From Cardiocondyla obscurior (lineage: Eukaryota > Arthropoda > Insecta > Hymenoptera > Formicidae): 64,000 nucleotides of DNA. The stretch covers positions 13,025,001 to 13,089,000 of the forward strand of contig NC_091865.1 in the NCBI RefSeq assembly GCF_019399895.1, in the 5' to 3' direction. The notes beneath the pieces are model-generated. The model was not told the DNA's origin. It searched no databases and saw only the letters and a list, made by a program, of their open reading frames with translations. Positions 35,461 through 45,884 of the stretch are shown here, in pieces (position 1 is the first letter of the stretch; the number at the start of each line of letters is the position of its first letter). Position numbers and translations under genes: made by a program.

Positions 35461-36835
35461 TCAATGCGACCGGCCGATCGCCGACAGCTTTCGCGCTCGT
35501 GCCCGAGCCTCCGTACGAATATTCGTGTATTCGAACCACAACACGTTGGGAATTAGCGTCGTGTCGCGCAGTAACAAAAACTCCGATATCCGCCTAAAGA
35601 ATGAATAGCAGATTAGACAGAGTAAAATCATGACGTTAAACAATTAAATATAATTATTATTAAAAGAATATTGTTCCCATGTTACTTCTAAATTGCTTAC
35701 CACGAGACTACTATCGGAAAGAACGGCGTCAGGATCGTGTGCACGATTATGAACCATGCTGCTCCTAGCGCGATTCCAATTAAAGTACCCCAGAATACCT
35801 GGGTATTGGAGTGGTACAGCAAGTATACCCTGCTGTAAGTCACCAATATGGCTGTGACGATGCATCCTATCGCTACTATTGTCCGCCAAAATCTTTCGGC
35901 TATTGTACAATTGTAATTTAACCTGAGAAAGAAAAGAATGAAACAAACATAATGTAATACATTATACGTAATTATATCGGATGAGTTTAAAATGCTCGAT
36001 TACCTAAAGTATATAAAAAGTGTTGCGTATGCAGCAAAGAACCACATAAATTGTGCATGTGTAGACGGCATGCCATATTCGGCGTACAGGCCTTCTCTCT
36101 TCAGTGGCCTTGCTTGGCGAATCGTGTGCTTCAATACGTAATTTAGACATTCATTGACGGCGACTCCGATAAAAAATACAATCTGCAATGAATAGTCACA
36201 TTATAATTGTGAGTTAAATCTATGTACTTGTATTATTGTAATTGGCTTACTGTATGTAAATCTCTCCTAAAAAGTATCAACGTGATGAAGCCAGTGATGA
36301 TGGCAAAGGGTATTAGACTTATTACAGCCAAAAGTCGGCCGAAAACATCCCCTGAAATTTTCACACACATGATTAGGTCAGTATCCCTTCATGCGTTCCT
36401 TAACAAACCACTTCTTTCAAGCGTTATAAAAAAAAAAATAAAAATAAATATAAAAAAAAATCCCGCGATACAAGCTCAATAATTCGTGCAAACATATGTC
36501 GAAAAAACTTTGCGTCCAGCATTTCCGAACTTCTCCCCGCATTTCATCACGTTAATCGCTTCCTACAAGTGCAATCCGGCTGCAATTAAGTATTGCGACA
36601 TTGGCCCTGCCACTTCGCCGTCCATGTGCTCGAGGCGGCAGTCGTCCGCGCGCGAAACGACCTGCTTTCATCTCGGCGAGGGCCAAGAGTGGTGAAAGTT
36701 CGCCGGCGGACGTCGCGCGTTCATACCTTGCGGATACTCCACCAACGTCAGGGACAGCGGAATCCATACGGTCTCGTCGGCGGCGCGTACGAAGCGCGAC
36801 CCGATCCCGTCCAACGGCTCGTCAGGCGATGTCAT
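35461..36835 (-). CDS. Dolpp1: Dolichyldiphosphatase 1
   Basis: Five coding exons: 36727-36835, 36251-36351, 36004-36182, 35701-35922 and 35461-35593, giving 247 residues (human 238). The enzyme hydrolyses dolichyl diphosphate on the lumenal face of the ER so the lipid carrier can be reused in N-glycosylation. It is a multi-pass PAP2-family phosphatase. All three PAP2 signatures are visible: K88-x6-R95-P96 (KHTIRQARP), PSTH at 109-112, and S160-R161-x5-H167 (SRVYLLYH). Hydrophobic segments lie at about 45-65, 70-87, 113-129, 144-158 and 168-195. The C-terminal block LRDTTLIPNVLWFEY is nearly identical to vertebrates. I start at the MTSPDEP methionine; an in-frame ATG 16 codons upstream (36883) could add a tail. 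Several track-like frames at its 5' end on the other strand are compositional. Confidence 0.94.
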
Positions 36836-37590
36836 CGTTATCGTGTTCCTCGAGGATGTGACATGTCTCGCGCGGCCGACCACGGCGAACGGACGCGCGC
36901 CGGCTGGCTAGGAAAACGGGAGGCCAGAAAGGGGTCAAGGGGGCGGGGAGAAACAAGAAAGGGGTCTCGCGTTTACACCCGCGACTACGAAATCGTGATC
37001 GCCGCTGTCGCCGCGTCGCTATCCATGCTCGCTCGTCCCGTCGCTGGCATTGACCCTCTCGTCGCGATCGCGACACGATGTCGTCGAGGCCGAACCGAGC
37101 CGCCGAGGATGCAACGATGAAGAGGGACGAGGGGGATCATCAAGCAGAGCGCTACGGAAGTCGGCAGAACTTGGAAGTTTTTCTCCCCTCGATTGGTTAG
37201 CAATTCGGTAACAATTGGTAAGTCTTGGATCGAAAAATGTATCGTAATTGATACATGTTGGTTTTTTTTTTCTTTCTTTTTTGTAGAAAAACATTAAAGA
37301 ACATTTAGGAATCGGTACAGGTTCGGTCGGAGATGCGAGACACCTGCGTAACATACACGTACTTTTACATATATCTAAGGAACAATAAGCTCTTTATTTT
37401 AAACAGAAAACCGTCAGTTATCTCATTGTTATTCATTATAAATATTAGCATGTACAAAAGATGACGAGAGACAAGGCTGCAAACTCACGATACTGCGCTC
37501 GCGATATATAAGCTGTGCTTTCGTTTCATTGCATTATGTAGTTCTCTTTATGTTAGTTCTGCTGAAATTAAGTAGACGTGAATGGGAGGA
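36836..37590. promoter_or_regulatory. DOLPP1 promoter/5' UTR (CpG-rich) and CCT7 3' UTR
   Basis: The 350 bases before the DOLPP1 start are CpG-dense and probably its promoter. Beyond about 37220 the sequence turns AT-rich and is probably the CCT7 3' UTR. A minus-strand AATAAA signal lies at 37393-37398, about 195 bases past the CCT7 stop. Open frames on both strands (for example 36593-37120) have no protein-like pattern. Confidence 0.5.
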
Positions 37591-40585
37591 TTACATTGGT
37601 CTGCCCATGCCACGTCCCATAGGCTGTTGCGGGCCATCCTGACTGCTCTTGGGATTCCTGATAGTTTCGTCGACAGAGAGAATGAGGCAAGCGGCCTCCG
37701 TGGCAGCGGTCAATGCATTTATCTTCACTACCGCCGGCTCCCAGACGCAGGACTTCATATTATCCGCGATATCCTCCGAATTAATATCAACGCCGTACCA
37801 TTGCAAACCCTTGTGGTGTTTCTGGCGCAATTTATTCAGAATGTTTGTCGCGTCGAAGCCAGCGTTGTCGCACAATTGCCTGTAATCGATATTTATTGTT
37901 ACTAATTATATCCCCTCGTTAATATATATAATTTGAAATAATAAATAATTTAGAATTTTAGAGCAATCACCTATTAAGCAATAAATCTGTAAAAAAAAAA
38001 AAAAAAAAATACTAGCGTACACATGCACGAGACATTTACCTTGGAATAACTTCAAGAGCTCTGGCTATCGCTCCTATCAAAAGCTGTTCCTTCCCGGCAA
38101 TGGTGCGCGAGTAATCGCGCAAAGTCTTGGAGAGTTCTATCTCAATAGCACCACCGCCAGCGACCACCGCGTCATTCTTTACCATGCGTCTGACGACCAT
38201 AATCGCATCGTGAAGAGACCTCTCCGTCTCTTCTAAAAATTGTTCCGCTCCTCCGCGCAAAATGAATGTGCACGTCTTCGCTCGCGAACACTCATAAAAA
38301 ATGTTGAACCTGAAAACATGTAATGAATTAAAAATCGGTTTATGGTCTATACAATTGACCATTATTTGAGTTAATTAATTACCTCTCGCCACCGATCTGC
38401 TTCTCTTCGAAGGTCTGGCACCTTCCGAGATCAGAATTTTTTATATCATGCACTGTTGTTAAAATTGCACCACCGCACGCTTTCATCGTTCTCTTAAGAT
38501 CCTCTTCGGGCACTCTACCGGCGCAGAACATGTCCCTGTCCGCAAAATACTGTGTTGCGACGTCGCCTATTGGCAACGAGGAGAGTACTACTTTCGCGCC
38601 ACTCTTGTGAATCTGATCGAGCTTATTGTAAAGAATCTGCCATTCCGCGTCGACGATCTTCTGGTACTCCGCCACATTGTCCACGCGCACCTCGGCGTTG
38701 TCCCGTTCGGCTTTCAATTCTAGCTCGATACTGAGCAACGCTATCTTACATTGTTCGTATTTTTTTGGCTGCATCTCGAATCCTGCATACGAGAAGGTCT
38801 TTTTAAATGCCACTCCTTGAATCAGCTCTGAATCTTCCAGCGCGCCTCCAGAAATCTGAAATTTACATTCAAATGTTAATTATTCTTTTATTGTATTTAA
38901 GATTTTTTATAAAAAAAAAGACTTGATTATACACCTTTTTAATACCAATCATATTAAGAGGAAGTAACTCGTCTAGCATCATGACAGCCTTGACGACCAT
39001 CTGACTAAAGTGCTTCTTCTGTTGGTGTATTAACTTCGAGCTCATAGATGTGGCCGCGCATTCCTCTAGCAACTCGATCTGTTTGCACATGTCGCTCTTG
39101 TCTATCTTGACGCTCAACTCGTTAATTTTATCTTTGGCTATCTGAAGCGCGCGTCGGAGAGCCTTAATAATTATGCGCGAGTGCACGCCTTCCTCTATAA
39201 ATGGTTTCATCTGTTTCAAAAACTCTCCCGTTAACAAAACCACGCTGGTTGTTCCATCTCCAACCTATTAAACAATAATATTCAATTAATCATTCTTAAT
39301 TGTAATATTATTTGCGAGTTCTGATTAAAGTCTGAACAAAGGGCAGAACCTTGTGCTATTTCTCTCTTAAGGTAGACTAATAGCCGAACTGTTATCGTTC
39401 CATTAGCCCATTGTCACATATTATCTTTTAAATTTACCGATAAAAAAGACCGCCGCCTTAGATCTTTCCGTGTGTTTTCTAAATATATAGGGTGTTCGCG
39501 GTCAAATAGAAAAAATTTTCGGGATAGATAAAGCTTTCGGAAACAAGTAGAAAATATATTCGCGCTCTTAAAGTGCCATTCTATAAAGATCCTTACATAA
39601 TCTACTTTCTTATTCATTCTATTTTGATGAAGGATTTACAAAATGTTCGAACGCCTATGAGACAATTACGTATCTTCAAGATATTGCCAGTCTATGGGTT
39701 CGGAATTTAATATCCTCTGAATCCTTGCAAGCAAAACACTATTTTTTTTGCATTATTGCTCTTAATATTATGTCATTAAAGACATAAATTAGGTTTTCAG
39801 AGGGTCATCTAAATTACAGACGAACGCAATAACGTAATATGCTTACCTCTGCATCCTGTGATTTCGCGATATCTACCAGAGTCTTTGCAGCAGGATGAAC
39901 AATATCCAACAGTTTGAGAATGGTAGCACCATCATTGGAGATGGTGCTTTTTCCATTTTGATCTACTATGAGCTTGTCCATGCCGCGAGGGCCCAGGGTG
40001 GTCCTGACGGCATCCACGACAATCTGGCATGCATTTATATTGGATATCACATGTTGCTTTCCCTGGGACGAGTCTGTGCCCTCCTTCAGCAATATTATTT
40101 GTGGTTGCTGTTAAATTAAATAAAAAAAATATTTAAAAAAACAGACACATTTAAATCATTCGGTCAAAAGAATATTCTTGAACGAGAAGAAGAGTAAAAA
40201 TCCGCGATATTCGAAGATTTAGCGGTCGCCGAGACCGCTAAAGTCGAATTAACGGGAAGAACGGAGAAAGCGTGGGCGTGAATTTCCTTATAAGGTTATA
40301 AAATCATATCGAAGAGACCGACGACCTGACGGAATGTAAAACAAAGCCGCTTCGTTTCGGCCGCGCGCTATCTCGCGTTCAAGGAATGGGGAAACGTGAC
40401 GTTGGGCAAGAGGAGCGATAAGAAGGACATTGTGTTTTCGCCGTGCGAATCAAAGGGCGAGAACGAAGCACGAGGCGTCGTGTAAACGCGTCTCTCTCGA
40501 GGCCGGCTCTGCAGAGGCGAGATCGACGAATGTCGTGGGTGTGATTGGGGAGCAGTTCCTCGGGTCCTTTGTCGCGGCTTACCAT
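37591..40585 (-). CDS. CCT7: T-complex protein 1 subunit eta (CCT7)
   Basis: Six coding exons: 40583-40585, 39847-40107, 38935-39264, 38383-38855, 38040-38309 and 37591-37879, giving 541 residues (human 543). CCT7 is one of eight subunits of the cytosolic TRiC ring that folds actin, tubulin and many WD40 proteins with ATP. The match to CCT7 is subunit-specific: LLKEGTDSSQG at the start, VVDAVRTTLGPRGMDKLIVD, VGDGTTSV (nucleotide site), FSYAGFEMQPKKY, GDVATQYFADRDMFCAGRVPEEDLKRTM cut across exons, VVAGGGAIE and WYGVDIN. The initiator ATG is alone in its exon and followed at once by a GTAAGC donor; it joins QPQIILLKEG. The C-terminus is a short Gly/Arg/Met tail instead of the GRGRGR tail of mammals. 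One conserved block at the exon 4/5 join differs (see findings). The intron between exons 2 and 3 holds a dispersed repeat. Confidence 0.97.
39487..39562 (+). repeat. Diverged dispersed repeat inside a CCT7 intron
   Basis: The block order is ATAGGGTGTTC, CAAA, TTTTCGGG, AGATAAA, TCGGAAACAAGTAGAAAA. It aligns by eye with the copy at 56312-56390, with small indels. It lies antisense in intron 2 of CCT7. Confidence 0.5.
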
Positions 40586-42240
40586 TTCGGAGTTTCTCTT
40601 TTTTCACGGCGATCTTTATCACGCGCGCGAACTTGCAAATTCGATTTGTTCTCGCCGATCAACGAGCGGTGACGAGCAGAAAACGCACGTTCTCGAGAGG
40701 TTCGGGGCAGTTGTCTCCGAATTGGAGGTGAAGCTGGTGGCGGCTCGTAGTGGACTTGGTTGGAATTAAAAAGAAAAGATTGTGACAGCAGCTTTAGGAT
40801 CGGATTGTAAGCACCGCTATGCGTTCAACGGATTCAATCGTTCTACACGGCCGCAATGTTTTCAGGAAGTAATTAATTCTCAGGAAGCGCTCATATCCTT
40901 GACCAGGTACTTGTACCCCTGACGTTTACTTTCTCAAGGACGTTTTCCGAGCGTTCGATCGCGCTGCGCCGCGGAATCCACTGGTGTAAAAGTCATCGTT
41001 GATGCTATCTCGCGATATGCAACGAGTCGTGCTCAGAAAGTAAGGTATTTAAGGTAAACAAATCATATATGTATACCTCGCAAATTCACATTCTTTTTTA
41101 AGAGGAAATAATTAAGTTAACGCTGTTTCACGTCAATTATCGTTGATTAATCGTTCTTGTATACATTTTTTTTGTCTTCCTTTTAGAAACTGCGCGTGCA
41201 GAAGGCAACGTAAGAACTAGCTCGTTCTCACGTTTCAGTTATGTAAAACGCCGTATCCGTAGGCGTGAATTACATTTCCCGGCGGCACGGTTTATTTTTA
41301 AGCGCCGCTATATTTGTATAGATCTCTTATGATATTGTGTAATACGCTGCACCCTGTCATCACGTAATCCCAGGGAGGATTGGCTTGATCAAGTTGGGCC
41401 ACTCTTCAGTCGTTCCCGCGTTCCCGCATAGCGCCCGTACATTTCCGCATTGAGACCTACATCCCCGACGATCGATACGTGAGACGGGCTTATCAAGACT
41501 CGAGGATTCAGCGTTCAGTTAACTTCGACCTCGCTGGAATCAAACGAAGGCAAACGGGCGAACGAGGTCGCACTCGGGATCAGCCAGTACTGGTAAAATT
41601 ATCATCACTTTATGTCAGAATAATATCCTGCAGTGTTACTTCAAAGCGTAGAGTGTTGTTTTAACCTCTCTGTTCTCCAACCTCTGTCCATTTTGTTTAA
41701 GAAAGAAATCTGCAAAGACAGCTCTCTGGAGAGTACGTGATTATTCAGTGAATAATTAGCATCGATTAAATTAGCACAGGCATCTTCGAATTTTCATTTC
41801 TGGCTTTTGTACTTGGCTCTACGAGAAATTTGGAGAAAGTTCAAGGTAATAAGATTGCCGGAAATGTCAGCAGGCTCTTTCGAGAGCGCAGACGCGCGTC
41901 TCTCGTGGGATACATGTGTGCGCGAGATCGATATGTTTAAATTTCTCATTTGGTTTAAACTATTTCACAACACCAAAAGGCCTTTTAAAGTTTCACTGCA
42001 GAAGCAGTTTACGTTAGCACAAACAAATTGAATACAATGACGATTAAATTGTGCAATAAATCGTAGTAAAGAAATAGATTTATATGCATAATACTTAGAT
42101 CTCTTAAATTTTTTAAAAATCTACATGCTTATATTATTACAAAAGTAATTTCGAATTTTTTTCCTATGGATTTATTCTGAATTTAAACGTGGTTTTTAGC
42201 TTAACGTGCGCCACGAGGTAAGAGAAATTACGCGAGGAAG
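40586..42240. promoter_or_regulatory. Divergent promoter region between CCT7 and adenylate kinase
   Basis: The part next to CCT7 (40586-40780) is CpG-rich and fits its promoter. A second moderately CpG-rich part lies at 41220-41600, followed by AT-rich DNA up to the adenylate kinase ATG. A strong donor-like GAGGTAAGAG sits at about 42218, just before that ATG. It could belong to an alternative first exon. No further coding sequence was recognised. Confidence 0.45.
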
Positions 42241-43180
42241 ATGAAAACAATCTGGGTAATCGGCGGACCGGGATGTGGCAAGGGGACGCAGTGCGACCGT
42301 ATGATCGAGAAGTACGGATTTCTTCACTTAAGCAGTGGCGATTTGCTAAGGGCGGAAGTTGCCAGTGGCAGCGAAAGAGGCGCGTCTCTTCAAGATCTAA
42401 TGTCCAAGGGTCTATTCGTGCCGACGGTATATATCATTCCGATTTTTAATTAGATGCAAGTTAGACCCGTTAATTATATTGCATTTATACTAATTTAAAA
42501 AAAAGGAAATATAAAATAAAATTAAGAAAAACGTGAAGACGTATATAAATAAAAATGAGAAAAATATATATACATATATATCGCGTCTTACGCGACGAAC
42601 CCGGTTTTTGTCAGTGTGAAGATGATGTGGTTTCGCTAGGACATTGTATTGGCGCTCATAAAGGAGCAAATGGACAAAGCTCGCGAAGAAGGAACCACCA
42701 AGACTGGATTTCTCATCGACGGCTACCCTCGTGAAAAGGATCAGGGTATTCTCTTTGAACAAAACGTAAGAACATTCAGATTTTTTCTTATTATTTTTTA
42801 CTACCTTGATCTGTCTACATGTTCCTGCACAGGTTTGCCCCGTCGATTTAATTCTCTTCTTCGATGTAGCGAATGAGACTTTAAAAAAGAGACTTCTTGG
42901 ACGCGCCGCTATATCTCAAAGGGCGGATGATAATGAGGAAACAATTAAAAAGAGAATCGAAATATTCAATGAAAAGAACAACGAGATTGTCACGCATTAC
43001 AAAGACAAAGTTGTCAGAGTAAGTTTAAATATACATGTATTTTTTTTTATTTACTTCACAATTGTCGCGTATCTTATAAAATTATATAAATTAATTGTTT
43101 TCTGCTAGATTAATGCAGAAGGAGCGGTAGATGAAATATTCACTGAGGTAACAAAAGCGCTTGAGGCTTTATTAGCTTAG
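42241..43180 (+). CDS. Adk1: Adenylate kinase, cytosolic short form (AK1-like)
   Basis: Four coding exons (42241-42426, 42640-42765, 42833-43018 and 43109-43180), all joined in phase 0, give 189 residues (human AK1 194). It interconverts 2 ADP and ATP + AMP in the cytosol. The P-loop reads GGPGCGKGTQ (residues 8-17). The NMP-binding part has LSSGDLLRAEV, then FLIDGYPREKDQG with the conserved Asp and Arg. The LID is the short loop (GRAAISQRADDNEETIKKR), typical of AK1/UMP-CMP kinases and not of mitochondrial AK2. NAEGAVDEIF near the end resembles AK1's NAEGSVDSVF, favouring AK1 over UMP-CMP kinase. An in-frame stop lies upstream of the ATG, so this start is sound. There is no MG-type myristoylation start. 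The usual P-loop Ser is Cys here. Confidence 0.93.
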
Positions 43181-43317
43181 TTAGGTACATTGCACCGTAC
43201 ATTTTGTCGTAAGATTGTTCTTAAACAGATCGTTACCAATGTTTATTACATTATAGATAATGTTGGGCTTAATCAAACGGAATATACGTACAAATTAGGT
43301 ACTTTCGATTGTTGTTG

Positions 43318-43323
43318 AATAAA
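43318..43323 (+). terminator. Poly(A) signal AATAAA, adenylate kinase
   Basis: A perfect AATAAA 138 bases after the adenylate kinase stop, in AT-rich 3' UTR. Confidence 0.7.
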
Positions 43324-43371
43324 ACTAATATAGAACTGTTTCAAGCAATCTGCTTTGCAACAATTATATTA

Positions 43372-43377
43372 TTTATT
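43372..43377 (-). terminator. Poly(A) signal AATAAA, RNPC3
   Basis: A perfect AATAAA on the minus strand 66 bases after the RNPC3 stop. It faces the adenylate kinase signal only about 50 bases away. Confidence 0.7.
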
Positions 43378-43442
43378 TCAACAATTCAGCCTTTAAGAAT
43401 AATTTCTTAGGTGATAGTTCAATTTAAATTTGACTAATTAAA

Positions 43443-45177
43443 TTAACTTTTAATAGTTTTAGCAAATTGCACAACCATAGGTTTATCTTTTAATATAAAT
43501 CCATTCGTTTCCTCGAGAGCCATTTTCGCCTGTAGATCATTTTGTAAAGTGATAAAGGCTTGTCCCTTCATTCTACCCTCTTGCATGAGACGTACATCGT
43601 ATCTAGAGTACAGAGATATTCATGAAAACACATTTTAAAACATTTAAATCATAAATTAGAAAGAAAAAGTACTCACTCATTCTCGACATCTTTCAATCCA
43701 ACGATAACGTATCTCTGATAAATATAATGAAGGTCTTTTATCTCCACTTGCTTCGCAAGATTTTTTATGTACAATCGATTGGAAGGTTTGCCCGGGTGAT
43801 AACTTTTGAATACAGGAAGTAATCTCTGATCGTTAGCAGATATTTTATTAGCTGCCAATTCCTCGGACGTTATAAATTTATTTTTTTGCGTTTCTGCATT
43901 CTCTCCACTATCCTTAGCGTCCTCGGTCGTTTTATTAGCCGGGAATATTAAACCGAATCCGCCATCTACGGTTACAGTACTCTCTTGACTAACAGACGTC
44001 TCCAGGGATTTATCCAAAGCTTTCAATTCGATCTTGAGATTTTTAGTCTCCCCTCGTGTAACAGACTCGAACATGTCTTCTGGTTTAAGCACTCTTTGCG
44101 AAGACAAAGGAGTCGTGATATTTTTGGCAGGATTTACAAACTTTGGAATTTTCATACGTTTTGTAGACTGTGGTCGTTTTCTTTTAACAGGGATAATTTC
44201 TTGCGGTCGAACATGGCTCTCTCCATCTGATTCTAACTCGGATTCCTCCTCTTCTAGTTCCTCTTCGTTCACATGCTCGTAAAATATATCTAATTAGGAA
44301 GAATTCTATGTTTATTTGATCGTTTTTTTATCATTATTCATAATTATTATTTTATTATTAAATACCTTTGTACTTCTCCATATCATACACTTCCTTGAGC
44401 ATAGGAAATTCCGTCTCTAATTCTTCAAAAGGAGGAGGTAGATTCATCTTATTCATCAGATGTAATACCTACACATACATATGGCAGCTGTAATGCTACC
44501 AATTACAACTCTGTTAAAACAGAATCTAGCAGGAAAAGCACAATGATTTTACCTGTGTATAAAAAGCTGGTTGAGTCAGCAATTGTATAGCTATCCTTAC
44601 TAGTGTACTTTTTGTAGGCGTCAAATACTTGTATCTTATGTTTGGTGGAGGTGACTGACTGAAATCATGGCTCATTGTCCAATTGTTCAATTTTCGCAAA
44701 AATGCTTGAACATGAGACTTGCTGACAGTTTCTGTTTTCACATCACTGCTCACAGGTACTTTACATTCAATATCCGGCTCTGAGAGCTCGGCAGGTACAG
44801 GTCTCTTGGCATATTCGACGGTTAAATATTGCCCTCGGACATTTAATTGATGTAGACGAAGTAGAGCTTCCGACGCTAACTGTTGTGATGGGAACTTGGC
44901 ATAGGTAACAGTGTACTTGCCAAACGGTCGTACAGTTCTGGTTTTAATCGCGCCATATTTTTGCAATAATTCGTCGCGTCGGTCGTCAGAAAGTTGCGGA
45001 GGCAAATGGAGAATTCTCAGAGTATCGCACGCCTAAAATACATTGATATACTTATGATATAAAAATAAAAATGTCCATGTGATAGGTTAGAAACTTAATT
45101 TTGATCTAAAAAATCTAGGGCTTCGTTCTGCAAATGATTTAATAACATTATATAAGTGTGATAATTACCGGAATCAT
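43443..45177 (-). CDS. RNPC3: RNA-binding region-containing protein 3 (U11/U12-65K, minor spliceosome)
   Basis: Five coding exons: 45169-45177, 44553-45032, 44366-44468, 43677-44289 and 43443-43602, giving 454 residues (human 517). The protein bridges the U11 and U12 snRNPs of the minor spliceosome. Its C-terminal RRM binds the U12 snRNA 3' stem-loop, and its N-terminal part contacts U11-59K. RRM1 (about 6-80) starts DTLRILHLPPQLSDDRRDELL and carries LASEALLRLHQLNVRGQYLTVEYAK. The middle has the conserved VLHLMNKMNLPPPF block, then an acidic run (about 205-220) and basic KRKRP and STKRMKIPKF segments. RRM2 at the C-terminus has NRLYIKNLAKQV (RNP2-like) and RMKGQAFITL (RNP1-like), ending KPMVVQFAKT. 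The first coding exon holds only three codons (MIP). All four introns have ordinary U2-type GT ends. Confidence 0.95.
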
Positions 45178-45884
45178 TTTTTGTTACGTTTACAATAAAA
45201 TCAGAAATGGTCTTCTCTCAAAATGCCATCGAGCAACTTGCACAGCAATTAAATAATTGGAGCTGCGACTGTCACGTTTGAAACTAGCTACTCCTGTAGT
45301 TCGAATACTTGAATTGTGTCGTCGCATCTAGGTATTCGTACATTCTAATTAAATTCAAAGATATATATTTTTTAATTTAGGGTTGCTAATTAAATGTATG
45401 TAATTTCAGTTGTTAATAATTCGCAAAAAAAATTTTTTTAACTACAAAAGAAATTCTAAAGAATTTTAAATAATTTTTAACTTGCAAATGCCAAATATAC
45501 ACAATTATTTTTATTCGTGATAAATAAAATTTCGCGTTGATAATACGTTTCTGCCTTGTAGTACATACAATTATTTCTGGATTCGCGCGTGATAATTTTT
45601 AATAATTTAAATTGCCGGCCGAGGAGTATGAATTGTCTAGATTACTCTAGACTTGACATTCTACTGGAAGTAGCCATGTTCAATGAAAGCGTCCTCGACG
45701 CCGAGGCTCATTTCGTTCTCTTGGTTATCATATTTTGGGTATTTAAATAATAACAAAACTCGGCGTGACAATTTGAAAAAAAAGCTTTGAGGTAAGGAAA
45801 CGTAACGTCAATTGAATCGCTTTCTTGAGAAAATTGTGGTGAATTGTGACAAGGTATACATATCCTCGAGATCGCACGTTAAAC
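45178..45884. promoter_or_regulatory. Bidirectional promoter between RNPC3 and CP110
   Basis: The two ATGs face away from each other 707 bases apart. The middle is AT-rich, with a few CpG-containing pieces (about 45600-45760). No other gene fits. A shared promoter is inferred from the spacing alone. Confidence 0.5.

Noticed and set aside
36593..37120. 175-codon open frame, plus strand
   Set aside because: It lies antisense over the DOLPP1 first exon and its CpG-rich promoter. The product is Arg-rich and unlike any family.
43443..45177. U12-type introns in RNPC3 as an autoregulatory feature
   Set aside because: All four donors are ordinary GT sites with no ATCCTT extension, and I saw no tandem U11-binding repeat nearby.
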